Assembly (NCBI GenBank): GCA_035307765.1
Contig: DATGHU010000005.1
Coordinates: 118,446 to 182,445 of the forward strand
Direction: 5' to 3'
Source of the DNA: a bacterium
Lineage (GTDB): Bacteria > Sysuimicrobiota > Sysuimicrobiia > Sysuimicrobiales > Segetimicrobiaceae
Length of the DNA stretch: 64,000 bases
Within the stretch, counting starts at the first letter, position 1. Each line of letters starts with the position of its first letter. Below the pieces are notes generated by a model. The model searched no databases, was not told where the DNA came from, and saw only the letters and a list, made by a program, of their open reading frames with translations. Both the position numbers and the translations under genes were made by a program. This document shows, piece after piece, positions 1 to 9,204 of this stretch.

Positions 1-315
1 AACCTCCCGAGCCCATTCGTCGGGCCGTGGGAACTCCTCTGGATGCCGCTGGCTAACCTCGTCGGTGGATGGGCCGGCTGGCGGGTCGGGCGGGTCAACG
101 CCTACCTCGGCGCCACCGTGTACGCGGTCATCATCGGCGCCGCGGTCACGACGATGCTCTCCGTGCTGCTCCGGGCGCCTTTCCGAGCGCTGATCACCCC
201 GCTGATCGGAAGCGAGGTGATCCTCTTGATCGCCGGGGTCCCCATGATGCACCCCGTGCACGTCGCGCTCCAACGGCTGCGTGGGCGGACGGCGGGGAGC
301 GCCGCGCCTCGCTAG
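1..315 (+). CDS. QueT-like ECF transporter S component, 3' end only
   Basis: The frame is open at the first base of the window, so only the last 104 residues are visible. The fragment starts with a short N-x-x-SPFG-like stretch, followed by NLVGGWAGW and two hydrophobic segments (YLGATVYAVIIGAAVTTML and a later VILLIAGVP stretch). This order resembles the C-terminal half of QueT-family substrate-binding membrane proteins, which capture queuosine precursors or related small molecules for energy-coupling factor transporters. The assignment rests on this pattern only. The gene ends 45 bp before the stop of the convergent amidase and is not part of that operon, although the neighbouring operon carries a complete ECF module that could in principle energise it. 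Confidence 0.5.
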   Translation, partial: NLPSPFVGPWELLWMPLANLVGGWAGWRVGRVNAYLGATVYAVIIGAAVTTMLSVLLRAPFRALITPLIGSEVILLIAGVPMMHPVHVALQRLRGRTAGSAAPR

Positions 316-359
316 CGGGCGGCAGCGCCAGCCTCCGAGTTCAGCCGGGTCGATCCGGG

Positions 360-1778
360 TCAGCGTTCCTCGGGCGGCTCGGGGGGACGTCGCTCGTGCC
401 ATGGGGTTGCCCGCTCATAGGCATGGGCGATGGCGAGGATCGTGGCCTCGTCCATCGGGCGGCCCACGATCTGCAGCCCAATGGGCAGGCCGTCGTCGCC
501 GAAGCCGCACGGAACCGAGATCGCAGGAAGCCCCACGAGGTTGATGAGCCGTGAGAACCGGGTAAGGAAGCCGCGCACTTCGATCTGGCGCCCACCGACC
601 TCGAGCGTGCGCTGGCCTATTGGCGGCGCCGTGGTGGGCACGGAGGGAAGAACGACCGCCGCGTAAGGGGCCAGCCATTCATCGACCTCGCCCAGCAGCA
701 GCGCGCGAACTTTCTGGGCGCGCAGGTATTGGCTGGCCGTGACGAAGGCTCCCTGGCGCAGCAGGTCGAGCGTCTCCGGACCGTAGTCCCCGGGCCGCTC
801 ACGCATCCATCCCTCGTGCACGCTGGCGGCCTCGGCCAAAATGACGGCGGTGGCCGCGGCCCGGGCTTCGTTCGGTCGGGGGAACGGGACGTCCTCCAGC
901 CGCAGGCCCAGGGATCTCAAGACCTCGAGCGCGGCGCGAAACCGGGACCGCACCTCCTCGGTCATCTCCTGATGGTACTCGTCGTCGAGCACACCCAGGC
1001 GCCCACCCCGGGGGGGCCCACCGAGCCCGGCGTAAAAATCCGGCACGGCATGGCCGAGGGTTGACGGATCGGCGGGGTCCGGGCCGGCGATCGCCCGAAG
1101 CACCAAGGCGGCATCCTCCACGCTCCGGGTGAGCGGCCCGATGTGGTCGAGGGTCCACGAGAGCGGAAACACCCCGTGGCGGCTGACGCGGCCGTAGGTA
1201 GGTTTGAGCCCCACCACGCCGCACACCGCCGCCGGGATGCGGATGCTCCCGCCGGTGTCCGTCCCCAGTGACACCGGACCCAATCCCGCGGCGACGGCCG
1301 CACCTGAGCCCCCGCTCGATCCCCCCGGAATGCGGTCGATGTCCCACGGGTTGCGTGTCGGACCGTAGTGCGGATTGTTGGACGTCACCCCGAACGCGAA
1401 CTCGTGCAGCGCGTTCTTCCCAAGAAGAACCGCACCCGCCTCCCGCAACCGCATCGTGACGGTGGCGTCGCGGATGGGGACGTGCTCGGCCAGGATCCGC
1501 GAGCCGCACGTCGTGCGCGTCCCACGCGTATCGATGAGATCCTTGAGCGAAACGGGAATCCCGTGCAGCGGTCCCCGGTACTGCCCGCCGGCAATCTCCC
1601 GTTCCGCCTCCCTGGCCTGGGCCAGGGCCACATCAGCCGTTACGGTGATGAACGCATTCAGCACCCGACACCGCTCGATGCGAGCGAGGAGCGACTCCAC
1701 GAGCGCCACCGGCGAGAGCGCCCTGGCCCGGATCTGAGGCGCCAGTTCGGCGGCGGTCGCGTAGGCCAGTTCGCTCAC
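360..1778 (-). CDS. GatA-like amidase (amidase signature family)
   Basis: Amidase-signature hydrolase, about 472 residues from GTG 1778. That start overlaps the stop of the upstream GatC-like gene as GTGA; an upstream ATG at 1811 is possible but less typical. With the GTG start the catalytic triad falls at Lys79 (PVSLKDL), cis-Ser154 (GGSSGGS) and Ser178 (GTDTGGSIR), the same numbering as classical GatA. The neighbours and the short GatC-like partner suggest either a housekeeping amidotransferase subunit or, more likely, a dedicated amide hydrolase using a small accessory subunit, since no GatB is visible. It is the last gene of an eight-gene minus-strand operon containing an ECF transporter, so its substrate may be what that transporter imports. 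The true substrate cannot be read from sequence. Confidence 0.85.
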   Translation of the reverse strand: MSELAYATAAELAPQIRARALSPVALVESLLARIERCRVLNAFITVTADVALAQAREAEREIAGGQYRGPLHGIPVSLKDLIDTRGTRTTCGSRILAEHVPIRDATVTMRLREAGAVLLGKNALHEFAFGVTSNNPHYGPTRNPWDIDRIPGGSSGGSGAAVAAGLGPVSLGTDTGGSIRIPAAVCGVVGLKPTYGRVSRHGVFPLSWTLDHIGPLTRSVEDAALVLRAIAGPDPADPSTLGHAVPDFYAGLGGPPRGGRLGVLDDEYHQEMTEEVRSRFRAALEVLRSLGLRLEDVPFPRPNEARAAATAVILAEAASVHEGWMRERPGDYGPETLDLLRQGAFVTASQYLRAQKVRALLLGEVDEWLAPYAAVVLPSVPTTAPPIGQRTLEVGGRQIEVRGFLTRFSRLINLVGLPAISVPCGFGDDGLPIGLQIVGRPMDEATILAIAHAYERATPWHERRPPEPPEER

Positions 1779-1978
1779 CGGGGGCGGCTTCCCGGGGTCA
1801 TCTCCCCCCACGGTTTGGGGGTGAACGCCGGCTCCAGATCGGCGATCGGCAACGCCGTCAACCGGTCGAGGTCCACGTAGAGGGCGTCCACAAGCGGGAG
1901 TAACCGCTCCAGGTCGACTTGGGTCATCCGGACCCCGGCCAGGTGCGCGATCCGCCCCAGGTCACCGATCGTGAGCAT
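1775..1978 (-). CDS. Short GatC-like amidase accessory subunit
   Basis: A 67-residue protein with the GatC pattern: an N-terminal helix (IGDLGRIAHLAGVRMTQ), a second helix around VDALYVDLDRL, then a short ..LPIADLEPAF tail. GatC proteins are usually 90-100 residues; here the C-terminal extension is missing. GatC wraps around GatA and stabilises it, and small AtzG-type subunits do the same for catabolic amidases. Because it sits immediately before the GatA-like gene with a 4-nt GTGA overlap, coupled translation and a 1:1 complex are likely. The start has no strong SD but follows the S-component stop by only 15 nt. GatC-like is well supported by context, less so by sequence alone. Confidence 0.65.
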   Translation of the reverse strand: MLTIGDLGRIAHLAGVRMTQVDLERLLPLVDALYVDLDRLTALPIADLEPAFTPKPWGEMTPGSRPR

Positions 1979-1993
1979 GCCGGGCGCGCCCCC

Positions 1994-2545
1994 TTAGACG
2001 CGCGCCCGGGCCTGTCCGACCTGCACCCGCTTCCAGGAGAGGAGCACGGCAAGGGAAATGATCACGGCGACGATGATCTCGGGGATACCGTGGGTGAAGG
2101 CCACGGTCCACGCCACCTTACCCGGCAGGTAGTGGCGGGCCACACCGAGCCCGAGCACAAGGATGGTGTTCGTGGCGGTGCCGACGATCGCGGCGACCGT
2201 GATTCCCCACCACTCCCCGGCCCGACGGGCGGCGAAATAGGCCCAGGCGGCAAAGACGCCGATGAAAATCCGTGGCACGATCGCCACGATCGGATCCTTG
2301 AACATCGGGGTCGTCGCCTGCAGAAAACTATAGATGCCGAAGATGATGCCGATCAGTCCGCCGACGATGGGTCCTTCCAAAATCCCTCCGATGATCGCCG
2401 GCACGTGCATGATCGTGGCGTTGATCCCGGTCGGCATCGGGATAAAACCGAGACGGGTGGCTCCAAGGAAGATGGCAATCGCCCCGAGGACCCCAGAGAT
2501 CACGATCCCGCGCGTCGAGAGCCCTCCCTGACGTACCTCCTGCAT
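1994..2545 (-). CDS. ECF transporter S component (substrate-binding membrane protein)
   Basis: A 183-residue integral membrane protein with about five to six hydrophobic segments, beginning after a short hydrophilic head (residues 1-12) with GIVISGVLGAIAIFLGAT. The glycine-rich LxGxLxGPxxGxxxGxxFG-type loop near residues 52-70 is typical of ECF S components, which bind the substrate and dock onto the EcfT-A-A' module. The genes for that module lie directly upstream in the same operon, so this is very probably the dedicated specificity subunit. A good SD (GGAGGGGGTGAGGAG) precedes the ATG. The family does not let the substrate be named; the flanking hydrolases and aldehyde dehydrogenase suggest a carbon or nitrogen compound, or a vitamin precursor. 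Confidence 0.75.
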   Translation of the reverse strand: MQEVRQGGLSTRGIVISGVLGAIAIFLGATRLGFIPMPTGINATIMHVPAIIGGILEGPIVGGLIGIIFGIYSFLQATTPMFKDPIVAIVPRIFIGVFAAWAYFAARRAGEWWGITVAAIVGTATNTILVLGLGVARHYLPGKVAWTVAFTHGIPEIIVAVIISLAVLLSWKRVQVGQARARV

Positions 2546-2689
2546 CTCCTCACCCCCTCCCGGACCTCCCCGTCAGGAACCCGGGGCCGGTTGCCGGATG
2601 TACTGGCACATTCCCTGCCGGATCTGAGCCCCCCTGCCGCCGAGGCCGCCACTCGCCGTGGCGGGCGTCACGCCTGGAATCGCCCGCGC

Positions 2690-3529
2690 CTAGAAGGGAA
2701 AGCGGACGAACAGCATGGCCACAAGAAAGGCCAACGCCGCGACGGGGGCGAGCCAGTCCAGCGGCCGCCCGGGGAGAATGGCGTAGGTGGTTCGACCTTC
2801 CCCCCCCATATACGCCCGCGCTTCCATCGCGACGATCAGCTCTTCCCCGCGGCGGAGCGCGAACGTGAACAAGGGGACGAGGACGGGGAGAAGACGCCGG
2901 GTGGCCGCCACGAAGTTCCCGCGCCGGCCGCGAATGGTGCCGCCGCGGGAGGCCTGGGCTTTCAGGAGCCGCTCCGCCTCCAAGGCAATCGTCGGGATGA
3001 ATCGAAGCGCGATCGTGACCACCAGGGCCAGTTCGTGCGAGGGCACCCGCAGCCGCCGGAAGGGACGGAGCAGCCGTTCGATGCCGTGCGTGAGCTCGGT
3101 CGTTCGGGTCGATAGGGTGAACACGCTCGTCACGAGGAGCAACTCGACGAAACGCGCTGCGGAGATCACGACCAGGCGGGCGACCGCCGCGGTCACGACA
3201 ATCCACCCCCAGTGAAAGATCACCGGGCTGGTGGGATCATAGTTGCGGCCGAAAAACAGCAGCTGCAGCAGCGCGAGGATGAGCAGGAGCGGAACGGCCG
3301 GGATCAACCCGCGCAGGGCGTACGAGAAGGGGATGCGGCCGAGCACCACGACCGCCGAGCAGGCGATCAGCAGAGAGGCATTGCCGAGAATGCTGGGCGT
3401 GAAGCTCACCGCTGCGGTCAGCAGGACCGCGGCAATGATCTTCGCCCGCGGGTCCAGCCGGTGCAGGTACGAGCCGGTCGGCAGATACTGGCCGATCGTA
3501 ATGTTGCGCAGCAGCTCGAACTCGTTCAC
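2690..3529 (-). CDS. ecfT: ECF transporter T component (EcfT)
   Basis: Membrane coupling subunit of an energy-coupling factor transporter, 279 residues from GTG 3529, which overlaps the upstream EcfA2 stop as GTGA. The N terminus (ITIGQYLPTGSYLHRLDPR) is the conserved family start ending in the H-x-LDPR motif. Hydrophobic helices follow, then the coupling helices with the two A-R-G-type motifs seen here as AQASRGG (near residue 200) and MEARAYMG (near 245), which contact the ATPases. The open frame continues upstream to 4012, but that part lies inside EcfA2 and is not coding. It works with the two ATPases upstream and the S component downstream. Confidence 0.9.
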   Translation of the reverse strand: MNEFELLRNITIGQYLPTGSYLHRLDPRAKIIAAVLLTAAVSFTPSILGNASLLIACSAVVVLGRIPFSYALRGLIPAVPLLLILALLQLLFFGRNYDPTSPVIFHWGWIVVTAAVARLVVISAARFVELLLVTSVFTLSTRTTELTHGIERLLRPFRRLRVPSHELALVVTIALRFIPTIALEAERLLKAQASRGGTIRGRRGNFVAATRRLLPVLVPLFTFALRRGEELIVAMEARAYMGGEGRTTYAILPGRPLDWLAPVAALAFLVAMLFVRFPF

Positions 3530-4440
3530 GGACCCTCGCTCAACAGGGGCGCCAGGGCCTGCTCGGCCTCCTCTACGGTCAGCGCGTCGCCGCGAACGTG
3601 GTACCCTCGCGCGCGCAGTCGCTGGACGACCTGGGTCGCCTCGGGGGGGGCGAGGCCGAGTTCGGCGAGGCGCGCGCCGTCGACGAACACCTCCCGCGGG
3701 GTGCCGGTTGCCACCACCGCTCCGTCGTGCAGGATGTAGAGGCGGTCGCTCAGCCGAGCCACCTCCTCCATATCGTGCGAGACGAGCACCAGCGTCATCC
3801 CCTCGCGCGTGCGGAGATCCCGGATGCGCCCCCGAAGCTCCTCGCGGGCCCCCGGATCCAACCCCGACGTCGGCTCGTCGACCACCAGCACCCGAGGCCG
3901 CAACGCGAGCACGCCGGCAAGCGCCGCCTTTCGCAACTCGCCGCCGCTCAGCGTGAAGGTGTACCGGTCCTTGAAAGCGTCGAAGGGGAGACCGACCGTC
4001 TCCATCGCCCACCGGACACGTTCACGGATCTCGAGGAATGGAAGGCGAAGCTGGCGGGGTCCGTACGCGATGTCGTCGCCGACCAGGCGCTCGAACACCT
4101 GGGTCTCCGGTTCCTGGAAGACGAGGCCCACGATGCGCCTGACGGCGGCCAGATCGACATCCGGCCTCCCCAGATCATGCCCCGCGACCAGGACCCGGCC
4201 GCGGATGGGACGCATCAGGCCGTTGAAATACTGGATTAGGGTGGACTTTCCGGACCCGGTCTGGCCGATGACCCCGACGGCTTCGCCGGGATAGATGTTC
4301 AGGCTGATGCCGCGCAGGGCTTGGTGCTCGAACGGGGTCCCCGCCATGTAGGTATGCCAAAGGTTCTCCACCGCGATGAGCGGAGACACCCCCGGCCGCG
4401 CGGCGGTGAGGGTTCCGGCGTGCTCCCCCCGGTCGATCAC
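3526..4440 (-). CDS. ecfA2: ECF transporter ATPase, EcfA2-type
   Basis: ABC ATPase of 304 residues. Walker A GQTGSGKST is near residues 58-66, Q-loop FQEPETQ near 109-115, signature LSGGELRK near 163-170, Walker B VLVVDEPTSGLDP near 184-196, and switch His in LVSHDME. The FQEPETQVF sequence and the leading SPLIAVENLWHTY are typical of the EcfA2 branch of energy-coupling factor transporters, which pairs with EcfA1 to form a heterodimer. The gene overlaps EcfA1 upstream by 4 nt (ATGA) and EcfT downstream by 4 nt. The first 18 residues precede the conserved domain, so a start slightly further in is possible. Confidence 0.93.
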   Translation of the reverse strand: MIDRGEHAGTLTAARPGVSPLIAVENLWHTYMAGTPFEHQALRGISLNIYPGEAVGVIGQTGSGKSTLIQYFNGLMRPIRGRVLVAGHDLGRPDVDLAAVRRIVGLVFQEPETQVFERLVGDDIAYGPRQLRLPFLEIRERVRWAMETVGLPFDAFKDRYTFTLSGGELRKAALAGVLALRPRVLVVDEPTSGLDPGAREELRGRIRDLRTREGMTLVLVSHDMEEVARLSDRLYILHDGAVVATGTPREVFVDGARLAELGLAPPEATQVVQRLRARGYHVRGDALTVEEAEQALAPLLSEGP

Positions 4441-5315
4441 CGGGGAATCGAGGCCCGTGCCGCCACCGCCTGCACCATCTCATCCACGGTCAGCAGGCCG
4501 GCGGGAAACGTCGGGACCCGGCGGTGCAGCCTGCCGGCGAGCGCGGCCACAGGGGGGAGGTCGAGCCCGATGCGGTGCAGCTCATCCACCTGGGCGAACA
4601 CCCTGCGCGGCGTCCCCGCCAGCCGGATCGTCCCTCGGTCGAGGACGATCACCCGATCGGCCACGGCGGCCTCGCTCATCAGGTGGGTGATGGTCACGAT
4701 CGCCGTCCCGCCGCGGCGCAGGGCCGCGACCACCTCGGCCACCTCTCCTCGCCCGCGCGGGTCCAGCATGGAGGTCGCTTCGTCGAGGACCAGGCACTCA
4801 GGCTGCATGGCCAGCACGCCGGCGATAGCCACCCGCTGCTTCTGACCGGCCGACAGCAGGTGGGGCGGACGATCTCGTGCCTCCCACATTCCAACGGTCT
4901 CCAAGGCCCGGCGAACCCGCCGCCGCAACTCGGCGTGGGGCACCCCGAGGTTCTCGGGGCCGAAGGCGACGTCTTCCTCCACGATCGTCGCCACCATCTG
5001 GCTCTCCGGGTGCTGGAACACCATTCCAACGGTCTGCCGGATGGCCCGCAGGCTGCCTGGGTCGGCGGTGTCCATGCCGCGGACTCGGACCGTTCCGCGC
5101 TGGGGCCGCAGCAGCCCGTTCAGGTGGCGGGCGAGGGTGGATTTCCCGGACCCGTTCGGCCCGATGATCGCCAGGTGCTCGCCCGGGGTGACCTCAAGCG
5201 AGACGCCGCGGAGCACCCGGGCATCCGAGCCCGGCTCGCCGCCTTGCGGCGCCCCGGCGGCAGATGCGGCATACGAAAACTCCACGCCGTCGCAGACGAT
5301 CAGGGGGCCCGGCAT
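4437..5315 (-). CDS. ecfA1: ECF transporter ATPase, EcfA1-type
   Basis: ABC ATPase of 292 residues forming the second half of the ECF motor. It shows Walker A GPNGSGKST, Q-loop FQHPESQ, signature LSAGQKQRVA, Walker B CLVLDEATSMLDP and switch His in TITHLMSE. The LSAGQKQRVAIAGVLAM and DEATSMLDP wording marks the EcfA1 group. An insertion of about 12 residues (near AAGAPQGGEPGSD, residues 17-30) lengthens the first strand region compared with most members. The start codon shares one nucleotide with the stop of the M20 gene (TGATG), showing coupled translation inside the operon. Confidence 0.93.
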   Translation of the reverse strand: MPGPLIVCDGVEFSYAASAAGAPQGGEPGSDARVLRGVSLEVTPGEHLAIIGPNGSGKSTLARHLNGLLRPQRGTVRVRGMDTADPGSLRAIRQTVGMVFQHPESQMVATIVEEDVAFGPENLGVPHAELRRRVRRALETVGMWEARDRPPHLLSAGQKQRVAIAGVLAMQPECLVLDEATSMLDPRGRGEVAEVVAALRRGGTAIVTITHLMSEAAVADRVIVLDRGTIRLAGTPRRVFAQVDELHRIGLDLPPVAALAGRLHRRVPTFPAGLLTVDEMVQAVAARASIPR

Positions 5316-6544
5316 CAGGCGGCACCGCCGAGAGCGTAGCAGGCGGCCACGGCGAAGATCCGGCAGGCTTCGACGAGGTCGGTCACCCGGATAAACTCAT
5401 CGACCTGGTGAGGAATCGTCACGTCTCCCGGGCCGATCGTCACGATGGGAATGTGGGCCCAGGCGTGCAGGAAGGTCCCATCGGTGGCGCCGGGCACCCC
5501 TCGGTATCGCGGCGGCCGGGCTTGGACCCGCCGGCAGGCGTGCTCGACCGCCGAGACGATCGACGCGTCCCGGGGAGTCTCCGTCCACGGCCGCTCCTCG
5601 AACACCTCGAGGTCGCCCGTGCAGCCCGGGAGGGCCGCGACCGCGGCGTCGACGGCCGCGGCGAGGTCGCGGCGGATCTCCGCGTCCGCTTGACCAGGAA
5701 TCGTTCGGATATCCAGTCCGACCAGGGCCTGATCGTGCATGACGTTGAGTTGTGCCACGCTCCCCGCCGCCAGCACGGTGGGCGTGACGCTGGGCTCGCC
5801 GAGCAGCGGATGGCTCCCGTGGCGCGCCACGTATCGCTCCTCGAGCGTCCGCATCCCGGCGACAAACGCCGCCGCCGCTGGGATGGGGTTGAGGCCGCTC
5901 TTCGGCATCGCGCCGTGCGCCATCTTTCCCCTGAACCGCGCCAGCGCCCGGAGCGCGCCCTTCTGAACGAGGCAGATGTTGTTGGCTTCGGGCTCGCAGA
6001 TAATCGCCCCGCAGGCCCCCTCAGCCCACCCGTTCCGGATGAACGACTTGATGCCGAGCATCATCCCCTCTTCGTCGGCAACAACCGCGATCCGGATCCG
6101 GCCGGGCAACGTGACCCCGGCGTCGCGGATCGCGCGCACCGCGGCGATCGCGGCGGCGACCCCCCCCTTCATATCGGCAGCCCCCCGCCCGTAGAGGCGC
6201 CCGTCGGCGACCACGCCGCCGAATGGCGGTACCGACCACGCCGAGGCGTCGCCCTCGGTCACCACGTCGCTGTGACCTTCCAGAATCAGGAGCGGTCCCG
6301 CCCCCCGTCCTCGCCAGTCCCCGATGACGTTGGGGCGACCCGGAGCCGCTTCCTCGCAGTGCACCTCGAGCCCGAGCCGCCGCAACTCATCGGCGACGAG
6401 CGACGCGGCGGCGGTTTCGTTGGCGAGGGGATCCTCTGGCCGGAACACGCTCGGAGTCCTCACCAGTCGGCAGGCCAGATCGATGAGATACGGCTCGTCA
6501 ACCGCCGTCACCACCGCATCGACCGCCGTATCGAACGCGCGCAT
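5315..6544 (-). CDS. M20 family metallohydrolase (ArgE/DapE-like)
   Basis: A 409-residue zinc amidohydrolase of the M20 peptidase/deacylase group. Metal and catalytic motifs are in order: LEGHSDVV (His), YGRGAADMKGG (bridging Asp), VVADEEGMM (general base Glu and ligand Glu), CEPEAN, and a late His in VDEF-flanked IPHQ. A dimerisation domain lies between. The family hydrolyses N-acyl amino acids, N-carbamoyl compounds or dipeptides; the sequence looks closest to ArgE/DapE-like desuccinylase/deacetylase proteins, but arginine and lysine genes are absent here. Placed between the aldehyde dehydrogenase (8 nt gap) and EcfA1 (1 nt overlap), it probably processes the compound that the ECF transporter imports. 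Confidence 0.85.
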   Translation of the reverse strand: MRAFDTAVDAVVTAVDEPYLIDLACRLVRTPSVFRPEDPLANETAAASLVADELRRLGLEVHCEEAAPGRPNVIGDWRGRGAGPLLILEGHSDVVTEGDASAWSVPPFGGVVADGRLYGRGAADMKGGVAAAIAAVRAIRDAGVTLPGRIRIAVVADEEGMMLGIKSFIRNGWAEGACGAIICEPEANNICLVQKGALRALARFRGKMAHGAMPKSGLNPIPAAAAFVAGMRTLEERYVARHGSHPLLGEPSVTPTVLAAGSVAQLNVMHDQALVGLDIRTIPGQADAEIRRDLAAAVDAAVAALPGCTGDLEVFEERPWTETPRDASIVSAVEHACRRVQARPPRYRGVPGATDGTFLHAWAHIPIVTIGPGDVTIPHQVDEFIRVTDLVEACRIFAVAACYALGGAA

Positions 6545-6552
6545 CGAGGGGC

Positions 6553-8037
6553 TCAGTAGATATTCGACTGCCGCACCCGCCCGGTATAGTCCCAGAACAC
6601 GCTCTTGATCTCAGTGAAGAATTCCAATCCTTCCTCCGCCATCTCCCGGCCGCCGACGCCGCTCCACTTGATGCCGCCGAACGGGATCTGGGCCTCACCC
6701 CCAACGGTGGGGGAGTTCACGTGGACCATGCCGACCTCGACGCCGTCGATGAAGCGCATGATCGCGTTGGCGTCGGACGCGTAGATCGAGGAAGAGAGAC
6801 CGTAGCGAAGACCATTGGTGACCGCGAGGGCCTCGTCGAGGGACGCGACTTCGATCACCGACAGCACCGGGCCGAAGATTTCTTCCCGCGCGATCCGGTG
6901 GCCGGGCTGGACGTCCGCAAACACGGTGGGCTCGACGAAGTATCCCCGGGCGTACGCACCATCGGCCAAGCGCCGACCTCCGCAGAGCAGGCGCGCGCCC
7001 TCGGCCCGCCCGGCCTCGATGTAGCCGAGAACCGTGGTGAGCTGGTGCGAATCCACGAGCGGGCCCATGCCGACGCCGGCCTCCAGACCGTTGCCGACGC
7101 GGATGCTCCGGGCCCGATCGACAATCGCGTCGGCGAGCCGCGCGCGCACGTCCCGGTGCACCACACATAGGCTGGTGGCGGTACAGCGCTGGCCGGTGCT
7201 GCCAAAGGCACCCTGGACGATCCCGGCGACCGCGAGTTCCAGATCGGCATCGGGCATGACGACGACAGCGTTCTTGCCCCCCATTTCGCAGGTGACCTTC
7301 GCCAACCGGCGGGCCGCGCGCGCGTAGACCTCTCCCCCAATCTCACAGGACCCGGTGAAGGAGACGGCCCGCACCATCGGATGGGTGACCAACGCATCGC
7401 CAACTTCGGGACCCGGCCCGACGATGATGGTCAGCACGCCCCGCGGGAGCCCGGCCTCCTCGAGGATATCCCGGTACCGCTGGGCGACGAGCGGCGTCAA
7501 CGATGCCGGTTTGAGGATGACGGCGTTTCCCGCCACGAGGGCCGGGGCGACCTTCCAGGCCGGCTCCGCCCAAGGGAAGTTCCAGGGAGTGATCACCGCG
7601 ACGACCCCGAGCGGTTCCCGCAACGTCATCAGCACCGTCGTGGGCATCTCCGACGGCCGGGTTTTGCCGCCCATCCGAAAGCCCTCGCCGGCGTACCACT
7701 CGAGCAGAGCAATCCCCTTGAGCACCTCTCCGCGTGCCTCGCTGAGGATCTTGCCTTCTTCGCGAGTGAGCAAGCCCGCGAGTTCGTCGAGCCGGGACCG
7801 GGCAAGCTCGGCCGCCCTCGCCAGGACACGCCCCCGCTCCGGCGCCGGGGTCGCGCGCCAGATCCGATACGCCCCTTGGGCCCGCTCCACGGCCCGGATC
7901 ACATCCTGCGCGGTGTGCTGCGGAATCTCCGCCAACACCTCAGCGGTATCGGCGGGGTTGGTATCGATGACCGTGCGGGGACCTCTACCCCCGGTCCCGG
8001 CACGCCGAGACTCTGGAAGATCGCGGGTCGTGCTCAT
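6553..8037 (-). CDS. NAD(P)-dependent aldehyde dehydrogenase
   Basis: Aldehyde dehydrogenase superfamily enzyme, 494 residues from ATG 8037. This start was chosen because AAGGAGGG lies 5 nt upstream; an in-frame ATG at 8079 has no SD. Motifs: [14 protein letters not shown] near residue 145, [13 protein letters not shown] cofactor loop, catalytic Glu in CEMGGKN and nucleophile Cys in GQRCTATS, then EEIFGPVL near 385. The GQRCTATS form is common in semialdehyde dehydrogenases such as alpha-ketoglutarate semialdehyde or sugar-acid pathway enzymes. It is the first gene of the eight-gene operon that runs down to the GatA-like amidase, so oxidation of an aldehyde released from the imported substrate is a reasonable guess. 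The exact substrate is unknown. Confidence 0.92.
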   Translation of the reverse strand: MSTTRDLPESRRAGTGGRGPRTVIDTNPADTAEVLAEIPQHTAQDVIRAVERAQGAYRIWRATPAPERGRVLARAAELARSRLDELAGLLTREEGKILSEARGEVLKGIALLEWYAGEGFRMGGKTRPSEMPTTVLMTLREPLGVVAVITPWNFPWAEPAWKVAPALVAGNAVILKPASLTPLVAQRYRDILEEAGLPRGVLTIIVGPGPEVGDALVTHPMVRAVSFTGSCEIGGEVYARAARRLAKVTCEMGGKNAVVVMPDADLELAVAGIVQGAFGSTGQRCTATSLCVVHRDVRARLADAIVDRARSIRVGNGLEAGVGMGPLVDSHQLTTVLGYIEAGRAEGARLLCGGRRLADGAYARGYFVEPTVFADVQPGHRIAREEIFGPVLSVIEVASLDEALAVTNGLRYGLSSSIYASDANAIMRFIDGVEVGMVHVNSPTVGGEAQIPFGGIKWSGVGGREMAEEGLEFFTEIKSVFWDYTGRVRQSNIY

Positions 8038-8180
8038 CCACGCCCTCCTTCTGGTGCGCATCGGCGGGTTTCCGGGCACCGGCGGCCGTGTTCAGTTCCG
8101 CCTGAGGAAAGTCCTTCCGCGGGAAGCGTTCGCGCAGGCGCGCGCGTTACGCACGGTGTGGGCAGTTTCGCCGATTCGTA

Positions 8181-8188
8181 GGGAGGAG
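8181..8188 (+). promoter_or_regulatory. Shine-Dalgarno site fixing the GTG start at 8194
   Basis: GGGAGGAG lies 5 nt before GTG 8194, so the amidohydrolase starts there and not at a later ATG. The 156 bp between this gene and the divergent aldehyde dehydrogenase hold both promoters, but I cannot identify clear -35/-10 boxes in this GC-rich stretch. Confidence 0.7.
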
Positions 8189-8193
8189 TCGGG

Positions 8194-9204
8194 GTGCAGG
8201 GACAACCACTCGAGCACGCACGGGCGAAGGGGTTCGCCAGCCCTCCGCCGCGGAAGATCAGGGGCCCCATTGTCGATGTGCACACACACACCACGGAGCC
8301 GGCCACGAATCACGAGCTGATCGAGGCGGCACGGCTCTACGGGATCACCACGCTTGTGGCGATCGCCCCGCTCGACGTCGGCCGCGCGATACAAAACAGA
8401 TACCCAAAGGAAATTGTGCTGGCGGTCCGGCCGATTCTGAATGAACCAAACGGTCAGATCGCGCTCCTGGACCGGGCGGTGGAAACCGTGCACCAAGCCC
8501 GAGCGCTGGGCGCCCCGCTGATCAAATTTTGGTTCGCCCCCCGAATCCGCGATCGGCTGGACTTTCTCCTGGACTCGCCACGGTTGGATCCGGTGTTCCG
8601 GGCGATCGATGAAGAAGGGCTGGGAGTCCTCGTACACGTCAGCGATCCCGACCGGTGGTTCAAGCATAAGTACGACCCCGCCAAATACGGGACGAAGGCG
8701 GACCAGTACCCAATGCTTGAGACCCGGCTCCGGCAGTTCCCGCGGATTCCATTTCTCGCGGCGCATATGGGCGGGGATCCGGAACACCTCGATCACCTGG
8801 CAGACCTGCTGACCCGGTACCCGAATCTCTACCTCGATACGAGCGCCACCAAATGGATCGTCCGCGAGCTCGGCCGGCAGCGGGAGGCCGCGCGAACCTT
8901 CTTTCACCGGTGGGCGGACCGGATCTGCTTCGGGACGGATCAGGTCGTGCTCAAGGAATCCGATCCCACCCGGTACCTCGTACGGTACTGGGTGCACCAG
9001 ATGTTTTGGGAAACGGATCTGCAGTGCCCGTCGCCGATCCCCGATCCTGACAGCGACGGGCCTCCCTCGCTACGCGGACTCGATCTGCCTGAGGGCGTGC
9101 TGGGTGAGATTTATTCGAAAACCGCGGAACGGGCCTTCGGAATTCAAGCCCGCCGACCTGAGGGAGCGCAGACGCACTCCACAACGAAGACCGCTAGCGA
9201 ATGA
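8194..9204 (+). CDS. Amidohydrolase-2 family protein (TIM-barrel metal hydrolase)
   Basis: A 336-residue protein of the amidohydrolase_2 group. The N-terminal strand carries the metal motif VDVHTHT (residues about 27-33), followed by a His in LAAHMGGD near 190 and the catalytic Asp in CFGTD near 248. Members are decarboxylases or hydrolases such as those acting on 2-amino-3-carboxymuconate semialdehyde or uronates; here the substrate is not predictable. It is transcribed away from the ECF/aldehyde dehydrogenase operon and stands alone. Its last 11 nt overlap the end of a very small opposite-strand ORF. Confidence 0.8.
   Translation: MQGQPLEHARAKGFASPPPRKIRGPIVDVHTHTTEPATNHELIEAARLYGITTLVAIAPLDVGRAIQNRYPKEIVLAVRPILNEPNGQIALLDRAVETVHQARALGAPLIKFWFAPRIRDRLDFLLDSPRLDPVFRAIDEEGLGVLVHVSDPDRWFKHKYDPAKYGTKADQYPMLETRLRQFPRIPFLAAHMGGDPEHLDHLADLLTRYPNLYLDTSATKWIVRELGRQREAARTFFHRWADRICFGTDQVVLKESDPTRYLVRYWVHQMFWETDLQCPSPIPDPDSDGPPSLRGLDLPEGVLGEIYSKTAERAFGIQARRPEGAQTHSTTKTASE

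Noticed and set aside
1919..3115. Long plus-strand frame of 398 codons opposite the ECF genes
   Set aside because: It is the GC-rich antisense of well-supported genes, with low-complexity Arg/Gly/Asp composition and no SD.
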